Part shown: positions 44,587 through 58,608 of the stretch, piece by piece | Layout of the letters: the number at the start of each line of letters is the position of its first letter | Position numbering within the stretch: position 1 is the first letter of the stretch | The notes under the pieces: generated by a model | What the model was told of the DNA's origin: nothing | The model's input: the letters and a program-made list of their open reading frames with translations, nothing else | The model's database searches: none | From: Ciborinia camelliae | Taxonomy: Eukaryota > Ascomycota > Leotiomycetes > Helotiales > Sclerotiniaceae | Direction: 5' to 3' | Assembly: GCA_025890175.1 (NCBI GenBank) | Contig: JANPYM010000003.1 | Coordinates: forward strand, 1,027,795 to 1,091,794 | DNA length: 64,000 nucleotides | Made by a program: the position numbers and the translations under genes

Positions 44587-47500
44587 TCAAACAACACCCA
44601 TAGCCCACCTCCTCACATCCAAGCCCGCAAAATTCGTCTTTGCCTTCCCGACCTCTTCACCATGACTTCCTCCTGCTTGAACTCTGAAACTCTCGGGGGG
44701 TCCCAGGTAACTTTGTCGTACGCCTCCCATGTCAATGACCACTATGAGATAGAGAGACGAGTAAGTACCAGTTTCCCTTCCTTCAACCAGCAATCACAGG
44801 CACGCATCTCGAAAAGACAAACAAAACTTGAAGAAAGAAAGAAAGACCGACTCACCCTTCTGAAAAACAACACCCGGTTCAATGGCCCAAATCCTCAAGA
44901 TATGCGCGCCAGCAACCTCCAACCCCGCATGACTCGTCGTCGTCGAATTCCCACTACGACCCCCCCAAACGCCATCCATGACAGCGGCCGCCCACCCCAG
45001 CGGAAAAATCGCCGTCGAAACCCCATTCTGCACAAACCGCACCATTTGCGGGGTTTCATCATCAATCGCTATCGCATATTGAAGGATTCGATCCCTCCCA
45101 TTTTGATTAAGCGACGGAGAGAGATAAAGTGTGATGTTGGTGATGGGGGTCGGGGTGAACGTATACAGGTGATAGAGAAGCACAGGACCGTGAGAGGGAT
45201 TTTGGGTCGGGGCCAGAACGGGAGAGAGAGTGACGCCGCAGGAGGTACGACCGAGGCCCGGGAGGGTGATGTAGGATATGCCGTTGACGGAGGTGGAGGC
45301 GGATGTATGAGCGGCTTCGATGGCGATGTGGCGATCGGATTCTATGAAGCCGTTGGAGAAGTTGGAGGGGATGAGCGTTTGGTTTAGGGGGAGGAGAATG
45401 GATGGGGGTCCGTAGTTTCCCCATTGGCCACCGGAGCAGGAGGAGTTTATGAGGAGCGTTACGAGTGTGCTGTTTGGCGCGGGGGGTGCGGATGGCCAGT
45501 CGACGGATACGTAGATTCGGGCATCGGTGCCGTTTGGGCCACCGGTTATACCCGACGTTTGGGATAAATGAACATAGGGTTGAGAAGCGTTGATATTCCA
45601 GCTACAGCCGAGGATTCCTCGAGCAAAGATATCGATATAACGAGTTTCCGGTCCATATGGATCCATAGGAGGTAGGGTTAGGACTTCAGAGGAAAGGGCG
45701 TGATAACTGTCATCTCCGGATACTGTGGCATTTGAGCCATCAATACCGACGCCGATATTTCCTGCCAGAGAAGTTTCGAGAGTTTGAACATAGGACATGG
45801 GAGGAAGAGCATTGCGCATGGGTTGTTGCCAATAATCATACCCCAGATGAGTTTCTATGAATTGTAAGTGATCTTTCTTTCAAGATGAAAGGTTTCAGGT
45901 GGTACGGGTAAGAAAAAAGAAACTTACGATCTAGGAAATGATTCCACTTCCCACCAAGCAAATCATGATACCTCTGCGTCAACTTATGATCCTTCTTAAA
46001 AGCATCCAAAACCTCCTGAAAGACCTCATTCGCAGCATTTCTCTTCTGTGCCATATAATGCGCATTCTTACCCGCGCCAATATGAATCTGATTAACAACC
46101 TGTCCTCCAAGCACCGGCTGCAAAACCATCTCATAAAAAGCCGGTTTCCAATCCTCTCCCAGTTGATCATAAACAGCTTGAGCATTTCGAGCCAACTGAT
46201 CCCATTGTGCGAGGACGGCATCCGCCTCATTGTAATTGACGACCGAATAGACAGTCAAATCGAGATTTTCGTATTTGCGCCTCGCGGCCAACATTCCATA
46301 CGTGTCGACGATGCTCGAGATATTTGAAGCGTATTCGGGACCGAATTCGCGGGTAGCCCATAGTGTGAGCCATTTGGGCACAGAATCGTAACCCCATTGA
46401 GGTGTGTTGTATGCGAGGTCCATGAAATGATTGATGGGGATTTCGAGGGGTTTGAGATCACCTACGTTGAGCATCCAGATGCGGTTTGCTTGACGGGCGG
46501 AGGCAAGTTGCATCTATTGTTCGCATGTCTTGTTACCTTTCTACAGTCGTAGCAATGGGGATTGGAATATAACTAACCTGCTCGACAGTCTTCTCGAGTT
46601 GAATAGTATTAATCCACTTATAATCTCTTGGCGACCCTACATAATCTACGTGATAATAAACACCTATTCAATAGCACGTCAGTATCTTCATCTCTATCTT
46701 CCCCAAACACGACGAAGAATTGACTCACCAGCGCCACCACTCCTACCCGTCTCATTAGCCAACGGCAACCTCCTTATATTCCCAAAATTATCATCCGCCC
46801 ATAACAACGTGATATCATCCGGAACCGTCATCCCCGCCTCATAATAGCCTTGAACTTCAGTATACAAACACCACATCTGCGGGATCTCCGTCACATTCCT
46901 CCCTTCAAATACTTCCCCAAAGATCTCCCTTTGCTTCGTTACTACATCGCCTAGCACCGCAATAGCTTCAGCTTGAGTCAAGGATAGAGCAGTATCGCCA
47001 GATCCGCGCATAGCCATCGTGAAGAGTGTATTAGCAACGTAAGGAGCGGCACGCTGAGCCCCGTATTTGAAGAATGGGACAACGGATGCATTATTGGTGT
47101 CGTATTCCCATTGTCCATTACCGCCATATTGCTTGCCGAAAGCAGACCATTCTTTGGTGGAGCGCGTCATTGGTTCTAGAATTATTGCAAATTAGCTCGC
47201 ATGGTTTAGGTGTTTGTTGGGGAACAAACCTGTATGGCTTGTTCCCATCACAATCCCATAAGCATCCGCCAATGGTTGATTGGCATAATCATCCACATTA
47301 AACATACTATCCCACTGAGCGGGCCAAAAATAATTCGCTCTCAATCTCAGCAGAAGTTCGAAGACATGAGAGTGGAAGTAATGATTAAATCCTGGTCCAT
47401 ATTTTCCTCGTGGGTAATTCGCACTAATTTTCTTAGCAATCGTATCTTTCTTTCTCGGCCTATCATAGCTCTTGTAAGAATTAAAATGGAGGAGAATACA

Positions 47501-48838
47501 AGAACTCACTTGATCCAATTCGTCAAAGCAGGTTGCTCATCATTCAGAAAGAATCCTCTATATCTCACACTCGGTGTATCCTGAATCTTCAAGACCTGCA
47601 TTCCACCTCCCGACAGCCCAGGCGGTGGACCCATTGGTCCTGATTCCCCTTGTGGCCCCGGTCCAAGATACATGGGATCCGGACTCAATGCCCAAACACC
47701 ATCTTGTGTTCTCACTGGAACATCCGCCCACCACCACCAAGGACTAACACCTGCTTGTTCACTGATATCATAGAGTCCGAAAATTGTGCCGCGGAGATCA
47801 CTTCCTACGACTACCATTGCCTTATCAATGCCAGGTAAGGGATTTGAGATGATGACAGACATGAATGCTTCCCATTTTCCTTTTATAGGATTGGGGTCTA
47901 GGAGACCGGAAGAGATGAGTTGAGTAATGAGTGGAGATTGTGTGAGAGTCCCAACGATGAGGACCGTGGATGAAGGGTCGGATGGGTAGAGGGTAGGACC
48001 AGTGAAGTTTTGCTCTGGGCCGAGGGTATACTATGTTTTCGTAAGATTTCTTATCTGTGGATTAACAGAGTAGTGAAATGAAAATATGTGTGTCCATTAT
48101 ATTTGGGAAAGTTCAGTGTATTCAATAGTCCAGACTATAATCCAACAATAGGAGATTTTGATTCCTGAACTTGGAAGATTCAATGATTTGGAATATTGAA
48201 TTTTGTTGAAACAATAGATTTATTAAAATAATCAAACCACCTTCAGAGATTTATAACTATCCAAATATTGAAATCTTGGATCTGGTCTTCTAGTCCGGAC
48301 TATCGGACGGACACCCAGGGACAATTAACACAAGAGAATTTGAAATCCAACCTACATTGACATTATTCGTAGGCGCTCTGTAAGTATAAAGCACCTCGAT
48401 CGCACCAATTCCGCTGTCTACTGTTGCATTATGTCCCACATCCCCACCTAGATTAGCGATATCCCCTACTACCCCTTCTTCTCCATTACCATTATTCCCT
48501 CCACTTGCTTGAGGAGGCTTCCCAAAACCAGGGCCTCCATTCGAAGCAGTGGGACCAGCATTGCCATCCCAATAAGCCAACGTCAAATTCTCCCCCACAA
48601 CCTTACCCAAGTCCCTGGCCAAATCTTCCGCTACTCTCAATACACCCCACCATTCCTCTTTACTCACCAAGATCTGTGCGTTTAGTCCTTTACCTGCAAT
48701 CTGCAAAGGTGGCGGCGTGTCATTTATTGGTTTTAACGTTGTGATTGTTGGATCTTGGCCTAATGCTGCAGATAAAGAAAAGAGGAATACAAACGAAGAG
48801 AGAAAAATAGGTAATCCAAGGAGATCGGAGGATTTCAT
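44587..48838 (-). CDS. Secreted GH115 xylan alpha-glucuronidase, 1156 aa, 8 exons
   Basis: Exons on the minus strand: 48838-48356, 48030-47510, 47423-47230, 47175-46729, 46663-46578, 46513-45928, 45854-44856, 44741-44587. All seven introns (54-325 bp) have GT/AG ends and keep frame, giving 3471 bp. The start was chosen for a signal peptide (MKSSDLLGLPIFLSSFVFLF, cleavage near AALGQ). GH115-like landmarks follow: IFGLYDISEQAGVSPWWWWADVP near residue 250, VRYRGFFLNDE, RGKYGPGFNHYF across intron 2, ELLLRLRANYFWPAQW, MGTSHTEPMTR across intron 3, QTHLGYDYWQQPMRNALPPM across intron 6, and a terminal GVRQSYLGPPES. GH115 enzymes release (4-O-methyl-)glucuronic acid from xylan side chains outside the cell. 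Length fits the fungal family. No premature stops are seen. Confidence 0.93.
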
Positions 48839-50056
48839 TGTGAATTGCCCAGTGATTGTAATATTGATCACCGCATGAAAGAGTATAAGAAAGGCATATG
48901 ACAGAGTAAGAGAGAGGAAATAAAGAAACAGATAGTATGAAATCAGAGAGCAATAAGAGTAGGAATCAAGCGGTAATTAACCACTGCAGCCTTTTTCCCC
49001 AGAAGAAAAATCTGGGGACCCATATAGAAGCTACCCCGCCTAAACTTAAATTTCTGCAGATCAAGGCAAGTAGTAGATCATAGAATATAACCATCGGTTG
49101 CATATGCAGATGTTGAATAGAGAAGCTCATGCTATATGGTCCAATCATGATTAAGATGAGAGTAGGATAAAAGCACATCCTTACAAAGTTTTTCATTGTG
49201 CCTGACAACATGGTATCATTGTGTAGTCGAGCTGAGCCAAATACTAGTTAATTTATCCGTAGAGTAATCTTGATAGTACTCATAGGTAGTTATTTTCTCC
49301 TCAGGGTGGTACAAACTTCGGCAAAATGATATTGCGGGGTTCAACAGCAACTCTCCTATTTAGCCTGAATAGAGTAGTAGAACAAATCACATATGGTTGT
49401 AACAGTGGGCCACCATAAAATGGTGGGTGATACCATGTGTGTAACCAAACAATGCAGTAGATCTGCAAGAATAACTCAAATTATTAACTTCATTGATATA
49501 ATACCCGAACATATCGGCTCAAAATGATTTCCACCAACTATGGCAGCCAACAAAGTTACGATGGCTAGTTTTCGAAGTATTTGCAAATAAAGTATAAGGA
49601 ATCACGAAACATACCAAGCAGCGAATAAAATACGAAAAATTTGTTTAGAATTATAGAAAGTATGTGATGTAGAGATCGCCAACCTTGTGAAGTACTTACA
49701 AGCAGGCCTCCTCTTTCATTCTGCGACCGCCTCAAAAAGTATGCCATCCATCGTGTTCCCTTTCTAAAGTGTAATACCAAAACCCCATCGACGAAACTTA
49801 CCAATCTCATGTAAGAGCGCTCTTTGAACCCCAAACGTAGACACTAAAGTCAGAAGGCGAGTATTCAGATAACATAAAAGTGAAACATATGCCCGAAAAA
49901 CTTAGCTGTTTTCAGCACCAATCCCCCCCAATAAACTTTGTTGAATGCAACTGCGTTGCATCAAAATGTCTGAGACGCTCAGACGTTTATCGAGATCCAC
50001 CGATGTGTTTTTTTAGAAGGAATCTGCAATGTATCCTTGAAATATAATCCAATATA
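48839..50056. other. Intergenic between GH115 and the zinc-finger gene
   Basis: No confident gene. The right part has splice-site-like signals on the minus strand (acceptor at 49844, donor after 49802, acceptor at 49764, donor after 49700) around short frames, but one implied intron is only 38 bp. The left part is the GH115 promoter by position. Confidence 0.45.
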
Positions 50057-51686
50057 TCAATGGTCGACAGTAACAGCAGTAACAGATTCCTCAGGGGATG
50101 TTTCAATCTTTCCATCTGGGACAAATGCGTACCTGGGCATCTTCGCCATTTTCTCCTCCGGACTGACATCATTATCTGAGTATATCATCTTCATCGGCTT
50201 ATCTTTCTTCGACTTCTTCTCTGCGACTTCAGACTTTGCTTCTGGTTTTGGCTCTGATTTATCGGCCGTTTCAGGTGCAGGGATTGCTTCTGGAGTTTCG
50301 GGTTTTGATGAATCGACCGAGTCTTTCTTCGGAGGCTTGATACCTGCCTCTGCCATCCTGATTATTTTGTCAATGTCATCATCGGCATCTCTGGCAGCGC
50401 CTGAAACAAGGTCATCCACAGTAGATGCGTTAGTCGAATGTTCCCCACTAAGACCTGGAGGATGAGGATAAGCTGATGACATAGCTGAGTTTTGATCTTG
50501 TCCATTCCATCCACTACCATTCCAACCACCTTTTTGATGAATCTGTTGCATTTGATATGATGGAACTGGCGGTGCACCAAACGATGGTCTTTGAGGTAGA
50601 CCAGGTGCTGCTGGGAGACTCGGAGGTCGATTAGGGAGACCGACATGTGTAGGTGGAGTGTGGGTCGGTGGCGGTTGATATCCGTTGAATGGCCCTGAAG
50701 GGGGAGAGCCTGCGCCATATGGAGATGGCTGAAAACCATTAGGTGGGTATTGCGGAGGTGAGTACTGAGCTTGGTAAGATTGACCAGGAGGTCCGGAAAA
50801 TGGCGGCTGCTGGTTATATGGCTGTTGGTAAGCTGCCGCAGGTTGACTGTACGGTTCTTGAGAAAATGATCCATAACCCGCACCTTGTGTAGCGGCCCCA
50901 TAAGAATTCTGAGGAGCAGGAAATGGGGAGCCGTTCTATTCATAGAGATCAGTATTGAACTTCATCAAAGGGACACTGGAAAACTTACGAATGCACCGGG
51001 ACTCTGCGTCGCTGTCAAAGGACTTGCGGCACTATGAATACCACCATCTAAAGGTGTATTTCCACCACTACTACCATTCGCTGCTTGTTCAGCTTTTCGG
51101 GCTTTATGCTCTGCTAACCTTTTTTTCAAATCCGTCGGTGTTTCCACCTTTGGCTTTTTTGATTGACCACCACCGGCATTGGCAGTTCCTGGAGCAGGAT
51201 TTCCAGTAGCAGCACGACGGTCTTGCTCCGCTTGATAGAAACCTGCAATTATGCGCTGATTATGTGCTTGAACCACATCTTCCGGAATACCTTCCATACC
51301 AAATATTTCGACTTCAAGACCCTGTCTATTCGGAAGAGAGTTGTCGACACTTGCCAAAGTTTCTTTATGTACTTGATTCATATGAACGGAGAGTCCTGCA
51401 GATTTTCAATTAGCTTCGGTAGACGGTGAATGGGAGTGAATTCCTGACGTACCTCCAGCAGTGTTCAATCGCCGACCGCATCGTTCGCATTTAAAATGTT
51501 TCGCTTTTTGATGGGAGATGAGAATCTTCAAATCATCGAAATCGCGTTCACCTGCGAAAAGTATATTGTTAGAATCATGTCGCCGCGACGATGGGAATGG
51601 AGGTGGCGATACTTACAATAATAACACCAAGGGCGAGCCAGCAGCTCCTCGACATCGGGATGACCGCGCTTCTTCTTTCCTACCAT
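50057..51686 (-). CDS. BuGZ/ZNF207-like C2H2 zinc-finger protein, 484 aa, 4 exons
   Basis: Exons on the minus strand: 51686-51617, 51551-51453, 51395-50989, 50935-50057. The three introns are 65, 57 and 53 bp with GTAAGT, GTACGT and GTAAGT donors. The N-terminus ([21 protein letters not shown]) carries two C2H2 fingers: Cys21/Cys24/His37/His42 and Cys45/Cys48/His61/His66. After it come EVFGMEGIP-like sequence ([19 protein letters not shown]), a coiled region with the [14 protein letters not shown] stretch, a long Pro/Gln/Gly/Tyr-rich low-complexity part and an acidic/Lys C-terminus. This layout matches BuGZ (ZNF207), which binds spindle microtubules and Bub3 in animals; I cannot point to a GLEBS motif here, so spindle function in this fungus is inference. 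A splicing-linked role is also reported for this family. Confidence 0.85.
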
Positions 51687-54600
51687 TATGTCGATTGAAC
51701 GATAGATATATTGAAAGTTACAGGTATATCGAAAATATGATTGAATGAAGAAAAGTAACTGTTAGGTGGTATTGACAAATTTGAACAACGAACTGTGGGA
51801 TGATGAAGCTGGCTGGGGATTGATAAATGGAGTCAAACTTAGATTACCTAGTGTTTTGATTTGATCACGTGAACGCCAAGAAAATTAAGCTTGGTCCTCT
51901 TTTCGTATTTTTGGCGCAAATTTTATTTTCCTCTCACATCCAACATAAAATTTCAACTCAATAACAACGACAAGCATCGATTGAATGTCTGTGTACAAGA
52001 TATTATGTTAAAAAGATGACAATACCTGAGTACAGAGTAGGGTAAGTCAATGCGTAGTATAGATGTGAAGGAGAGCGTTCTCTCATCTCCCCAAATCCCC
52101 TTACAATAGCAATACCTTGATCAATCACTCAGCCTTCATTGGCACTCATCGATGAGACTCTTCTTTTGAGGAGCCTTTCAATATCTTCGCGTCTTGTGTC
52201 GAGATTGAATGGAGGTTGAAATGAGGTATGATCTTTCGGGATCATATCTTCACAAGAGGATATATTGCAAGACTAATCAAAGGACCTTCATAGTCCATAC
52301 TCCTACTCTTTATGAGAACCCTACAGGAGTGTGGCTCCTTGCGTACCTACATTCCAATACCAAATAGTAGCATTAATTTTTTCATCATTGACTTTGGGTG
52401 ACTGTGATTGTGACCAAGATGGACGGATGGCTCTCATGAAGCTCGAAGTGATGAACGCGTGCTTGTAGACTGTAGTTTAGCCAGCTAGCTACTAGGTAGT
52501 GGTTAATTTCACCTTGTTTCGAGCTGGCGGGAATCTAGAATTGATCCTTCAAAATACTTCCTCAACTGCTATGTATTCCTCGAGTATTCTCACAAGATTT
52601 TCAACTTCAGAGTTATCAAGATCTCTCATAAATTTTCATAACTATTATGCGTGCCTAATTCTCTCCGGGTGTTCTTAACATTGAATGTTCTTGATTCCTA
52701 TGAGCAGCAACGGATGGCTTGTAGGTTGGACAGACTGGCCTACCATAATTTTAATACCCACTGCCGGTACAGGTATAATTTCCAATCTGATCTTCTTGAG
52801 TAAAGCAAAGAAGTATCTCCTCATTACGCCTCCATACTGCGGTGTCTCCGGCGTGCTTCCAGTGTTTCTCCAGACACGCCTAGTCGAGAATATCACTCCC
52901 CATCTCAACATCCATTCGATTCCATTATTGACACCGTTTTATAGATCGTCTCTAAGACGAATTGAAATTGATGTCCCTACCTTTGGCCGCTTGCTCAAGG
53001 GAACCCATAGGCCGATGTTGTCTCCCTCAACGTTCCTATCCATCTTTTAAGACATTTAGGTATGCGCCGAATACGTAGAATTTATGTCTCCCTAACTTTT
53101 GCACCTGGGGCATCGAAACTGCCATGACTGCATATGCTACCAAATATATGAATGGTAGTTTCCGGAGCTTCGAATGTTTCCATCCTCGCATGGTCTGGCG
53201 GAAACATGGTAGTCACTCAATGGCTTTACAGGACTCCATCGGCATGTGAGTTCGTCTCAGACTATATCGCCATCAGTGCCGACTTTCGCACTTCCAGAAC
53301 GCAAAGAACTGCTTTGGTATCTCTCGTCCTCTACCTCCCGCGAACTTCCAACAAGCCACCGGTTCCCAGCCATCAGCCAGCCACACTACTCAACGGCGGC
53401 GGGATACCCACAGAGATATAAAGCGAACTACAAGGACTGTTGATTTCCTTTGCTTTCGAATTCGAGTGGCCTCAAGGGAGGATAGTAAGTGATGTTAAGT
53501 CGTTACCCGTGAGGCTAGAAATTGGAAGTACCTATACAACATCGATAAGGTTACGCTAGCACGTGCCACAAGATGAGGAACACTCCAATTCTTCAACATC
53601 CGAATTTCATAGGTACAGTCTGGCGGCACGAGTAATAATAGAATGATGAATGAGCTGGCTGTACTCGTACTATGCGAATAGCTTCCAAATTCCGCTTGAG
53701 ATTATCCCTGTGGGAAAACAGCTGTATAAAGTTAATTATGCATCTTTTCGAGATTATTCAAAGTGATGGCTTACCTAGATGGATCTAGTCTCCATCTAGT
53801 CTCGCAGAATTCATGCTCTGTTAGGTAAAGTCAGCAGCGGGATGGCGAAGTTACTAAAACTCATGCGGTAAGGCGTTACGTCAGCTTGAAATAATTACCT
53901 AGTATTCCAATCCATCCCTTATTAATCAATCATACAACTGATACAAGGGCCGAGGGGTATATTTTTGATAGTACGAGTAGCTTGACCCATTCTTATTAGA
54001 GAGACGATCAATTCTATAAAAAGTCTCTACTAGTGGGCACGATGTCAAGACTCAATAGCAAGGTGGGAAGGGGTATATATCTGATGTCACATGTGATTCC
54101 TACGATGACGGTTTCCTGTTGTCCCAAACATCGTCCCAAAATACCATAGACAGGCAGGGGTTTGTCTAACATGGAAGTGAAGTAGCTACAAAGTCGGAAA
54201 AGCTTATCATCGACCACATTCCAAGGTTATATCGACTACATTCGAATCCGCATACGAGTACCTACCTAGGTATTCTCTATTGTCTAATAATAATAAATAA
54301 TAACAATAATGGGTCTATTATGATAAACTACAAGAGGAAGGAACGCCTGCATCCATAGTTCTGGTTTCTTACCTATAGCTGGAGTCCATATTAAATCAAG
54401 TTTTCCGAGTCTTCAGGACTTCTTTCTCCATCCGCACTACTCCACAGTTCAAATACCCCCTTCCAACTTGTGTCTGCCAAGTAACGTCATTCATCAACAG
54501 TACCTAGGTAGGTAAACTAGAGAGCTTCTCACTGCAGGTGTCAGAAATGCGGATTTAAGCGGTAACCTTATCAAAGATACATCATAGGTATATCATTATT

Positions 54601-54759
54601 ATATCATGGTAATTTGACATATTCACGGACATCCTCCTCCTCCTCTACATATACATATACCGGTATATACATCAAGTGAATTAACTCTTATGCTCTTTCC
54701 TCTCTCCCCTCCTTTCTTATCATTCCCATCTTCTCATCTCAACCCTTTGTGATTATTAT
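51687..54759. other. Gene-poor 3 kb between divergent genes
   Basis: Promoters of the zinc-finger gene and malic enzyme must lie at the ends. A 121-codon ATG frame at 52685-53050 and an 89-codon frame at 53152-53421 have moderately protein-like composition but no recognisable domain and no convincing splice links. I do not call them genes. Confidence 0.5.
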
Positions 54760-56978
54760 ATGGCTCAAGCCTTCAAACGAAATCTTAATTCCCTCAGATA
54801 CAATAATCTTACATCAACCCCACATAAGGTTAACAACTACTTCCGGATTACTCCAACGGCTCCAACGACTTCTCGAAAACAATCAATCATGTCTTCCGAC
54901 AAGCCCTCCCATCACAAACATATTTCCTCCCATCATAAGCGTACCAAGCCGAATGAAAAGCATCCCAAATTCGGAAATCTACCTCTCAGCACCAGCGGTC
55001 CTTTAGAATGTGCTTTGACTGGTACCGCACTTCTTAACACACCATACCTCAACAAGGGTGCTGCTTTTCCAGCAGAGGAACGGAAAACTTTCAAATTGAC
55101 TGGTTTACTACCTCAAAATGTATCAACCTTGGATCAACAGGTTAAGAGAGCTTATGATCAATACAGTTCGAGGTCAGATGATTTAGCGAAGAATACCTTC
55201 ATGACTTCATTGGCCGATCAGAATGAAGTTCTTTACTACAGAGTAAGTTTAAGTTTTCCTGACTTCTTTTCCAAATTCCTAATATAGATCTCTCTCTCAC
55301 CTGGTCTTCGATTTTAAACTACTTGATTATTTTCAGATGATCAGGTGTGCAAGATGTATTCATACAAACACTTGAGGAACTGCTCTAACTTCAAATCAGC
55401 TGATCCAAGATCACATGAAAGAAATGTTCTCCATCATTTATACACCAACAGAAGGCGAAGCAATCGAGAACTATTCTAGGATATTCAGAAGACCAGATGG
55501 CTGCTTCCTGAACATCAATGATATGGATCGAGTCCATGATGACTTAGCTCAATGGGGCGGACCAGAAGATATTGACTATATCGTTGTTACTGGTAAGTCG
55601 AGTACAATCAACTTCACAACAACAACTCTAATACTCCATAGACGGCGAAGAAATTCTTGGAATTGGTGACCAAGGAGTTGGTGGTGTGTTGATTTCGGTT
55701 GCAAAACTAGTTCTCACTACACTTTGTGCTGGTATTCACCCAAATCGAACACTTCCAGTTGTTCTGGATTGTGGAACCGATAATGAGAAGCTTCTCAATG
55801 ATGATTTATACCTTGGCTTGAAGAAGCCTAGAGCGCGAGGAAAGGAGTACGACGATTTTGTAGATACATTCGTTCAAAATGCGAGAAAGCTTTATCCCAA
55901 GGCCTATATTCATTTCGAGGATTTCGGTCTTCCAAATGGTAAGCACAAAATCTCCATTTAAACATAAAATACTAACAGATATACAGCTCGAAGAATTCTC
56001 GATCGTTATCGCCCCGAGATGGCTTGTTTCAACGACGACGTTCAGGGAACCGGATGTGTCACTCTAGCAGCAATGATGGCCGGTCTTCACGTGAGCAAAA
56101 TCAAGCTTGAAGACACACGAATTGTAATTTTCGGTTCCGGTACAGCCGGAACTGGAATTGCCGACCAAGTTCGTGATGCCATCGCAGCCGATAGTGGAAA
56201 ATCCAAAGAAGAGGCAGCCAAACAAATCTACTGTGTGGATAAGCCTGGTCTCCTCCTGAAGTCACATGGTGACAAACTCACTCACGCACAAATCCCATAT
56301 GCGCGTGAAGATTCCGACTGGAAAGACAAAGGCCATGAAGATCTTCTTGCCATCATCAAAGAAGTAAAACCACACGTCTTGATCGGAACCTCGACCCGAC
56401 CAAAATCCTTCACCAAAGAAATCATCGAAGAAATGTCCTCCCACGTCGACCGCCCCATCGTCTTCCCGCTGAGCAACCCCACCCGCCTCCACGAAGCCGA
56501 TCCGAAAGATATCAACGAGTGGAGCAAGGGCAAAGCATTAATCGCCACGGGCTCTCCCTTCCCACCCGTCGCATACGAAGGCCGCGAATACGAAGTCGCC
56601 GAATGCAATAACTCGACCTGTTTCCCCGGCATTGGTCTCGGGTGCGTCCTCTCCCGCACCAAGCTCTTGAGCGATACCATGCTCGTATCGGCCGTCAAGG
56701 CACTCGCGGCTCAAAGTCCCGCGTTGAAGAACCCTGATAGGGGATTATTGCCCGATGTTGTCAATGTTCGCGAAATCAGCGTGCATATTGCGAAAGCGGT
56801 CATTCAAACTTCGGTGGAGCAGGGATTGGCACAGGAGATCGATATTCCAATGGATGATGGGGATTTGGAAGAGTGGATTCGAGAACAGATGTGGGATCCT
56901 GTTTATAGACCCCTGAAGCTCGTGGGGAGGGATCGGGCTAGTAGATTGTCGGCTGGGAAGAGTGGTACTGCGGATTAG
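54760..56978 (+). CDS. mae1: Malic enzyme, mitochondrial type, 654 aa, 4 exons
   Basis: Exons 54760-55242, 55400-55592, 55642-55938 and 55987-56978; the three introns (157, 49, 48 bp) begin GTAAG and keep frame. The enzyme converts malate to pyruvate and CO2 with NAD(P)+. Landmarks: FGNLPLSTSGPLECALTGTALLN start of the fold, YTPTEGEAI near residue 175 (with the active-site Tyr region), GIGDQGVGGV, DCGTDNEKLLNDDLYLGL, FEDFGLPNARRIL across intron 3, FNDDVQGTG near 338, the Rossmann loop GSGTAGTGIAD near 373, and FPLSNPT. The first about 44 residues are basic and Ser/Thr-rich without acids, typical of a mitochondrial presequence; a later ATG at 54889 would give a form without it. Length matches yeast Mae1. 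Cofactor preference cannot be read by eye. Confidence 0.95.
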
Positions 56979-58608
56979 GATGAAGGAAGGAAGGAAGGAA
57001 GGAAGGAAGGTATGTGCAACTTACTGGCTTTCTTCTCGAAAAAGTTCATTCCATGCTCTGCAGATGTATTTATGATTATGATTTCTTTTTTATTGTCATG
57101 CCGGGATCTTAGCAAGCTTACCTTACCTTACCTTACTTTACTTTACTTTTGATACAATAATGAGATTCTTCTACTTTCCCTTACCTCCTTACCTTACCTT
57201 GATCCATGAATATAATTCTTGCGTGCGTGAGGCTTGACATAATCACATCAGATCACATCACATAACATTCGACTGAATGAATGAGAATTTGTATGTACCT
57301 ATGTATAGAAGATAGATACCTTAGATTAAGATTATAAAATTTTATTGTGAGGAAGGAAGGAAGGAAGGATGTTGGGAGGAGAGAAATACGTATGTGTATA
57401 TATATATATATATATATATTAAGGGGAGAAGGGGGTATTTGTGTGATTACGAATGAAGAGAATGATGATTTGGAGGGAGTTTGGAGTTTGGGTTATGGAG
57501 GGATGCGAGATGAGGGGGAGGATTGGGATGGTTTTACTTTTACTTTTAGGGTTATTGTTGTTCTGGAGCTTTTTTTTTTGATCTGTGTGATGTTATTTAC
57601 GTCTGATTAGGTACTGAGATTTGAGATTTGGAAGGGGAATTTGGATGGGTGATGAGTGATGAGAGAGGGATTTCTGAGGGATGGAGGGTTGTATATGTAG
57701 GTGAAGAGAAGTGAAGTGGATTGATTATATAGATGAACCTTTTTCATTCTAAATCGTTGTTTTATGAGTATTCACCTTATCTTATATAACTAGGTAACTA
57801 GATATCTAGTGCTTGTTTACGCTTTTGGATACTGTACTGTGGTCTGATTATGAATGAAAGATGGGGTATAGGATATTTAGAATAATGGGATGAAAAATGC
57901 TGATATGGAGATTTTAATTTGGTACTGGAGGGACGAAGTCTGATGAATGATGATGATGATGCGATTGAAAATGGTAATATGAATAATGATGACATTTTGA
58001 ATCCGCGATAGTAGTTGAAATAAGGGGATGTTCTTTTCAAGATATAGCATCTATTTTAGTTAACGAGTAACTCTACTATGATGTCTGATGTCTGGGGGGC
58101 GAGGATTATAATCTGTGAAGGGATGAAACGGATAGGTAAAGAAAGGGGAGGGTTGAGTTTGGAGGTTTGAGAAGATGAGGACGAGTTTCCCGATTCAATC
58201 TTTAAATGACAAGGAAGATCAAAGGAAGCAGGTAATGCATGAGTAATGAAGCCTATAGGCCTTTTGAAAACGGTGGGTAGAGTATTGATATATTAGATAC
58301 GTTTTGATAACTTGCTTAAGTTGAGATAATGACCAGGTGATAACATAAATTTCAGTATAAATGTTCCATCTCGCCGTGCAAACAGGTGTCTCAGACCGGT
58401 GTTGAACATGCAAATTTCCTATCCTCAGAAACCACCATTGACTACCCTGATATTTGACCGATACCATCCATAATTTCGTCGGCCATTAATGGCATCAAAG
58501 TAAAAGAAAATCCCCACTCAGACAGGTTGGGACGTGTCCCTCTGTAGCAAGTCTACTGGATTCTACATCGATTTCGAATGAACCCATCTGGCTCTTGAAA
58601 GTGATGCT
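56979..58608. other. Intergenic with simple repeats
   Basis: Contains (GGAA)n at about 56983-57009 and 57351-57368, tacctta runs near 57120-57200 and (TA)n at about 57396-57420. Short frames at 57347-57610 and 57798-58040 are simple-sequence translations. No gene supported. Confidence 0.6.

Noticed and set aside
44440..45387. 315-codon + frame
   Set aside because: Antisense to exons 7-8 of GH115, whose spliced frame and landmarks are much better supported.
52685..53421. Two + frames of 121 and 89 codons
   Set aside because: No recognisable domains, no good splice link, and no support beyond being open.
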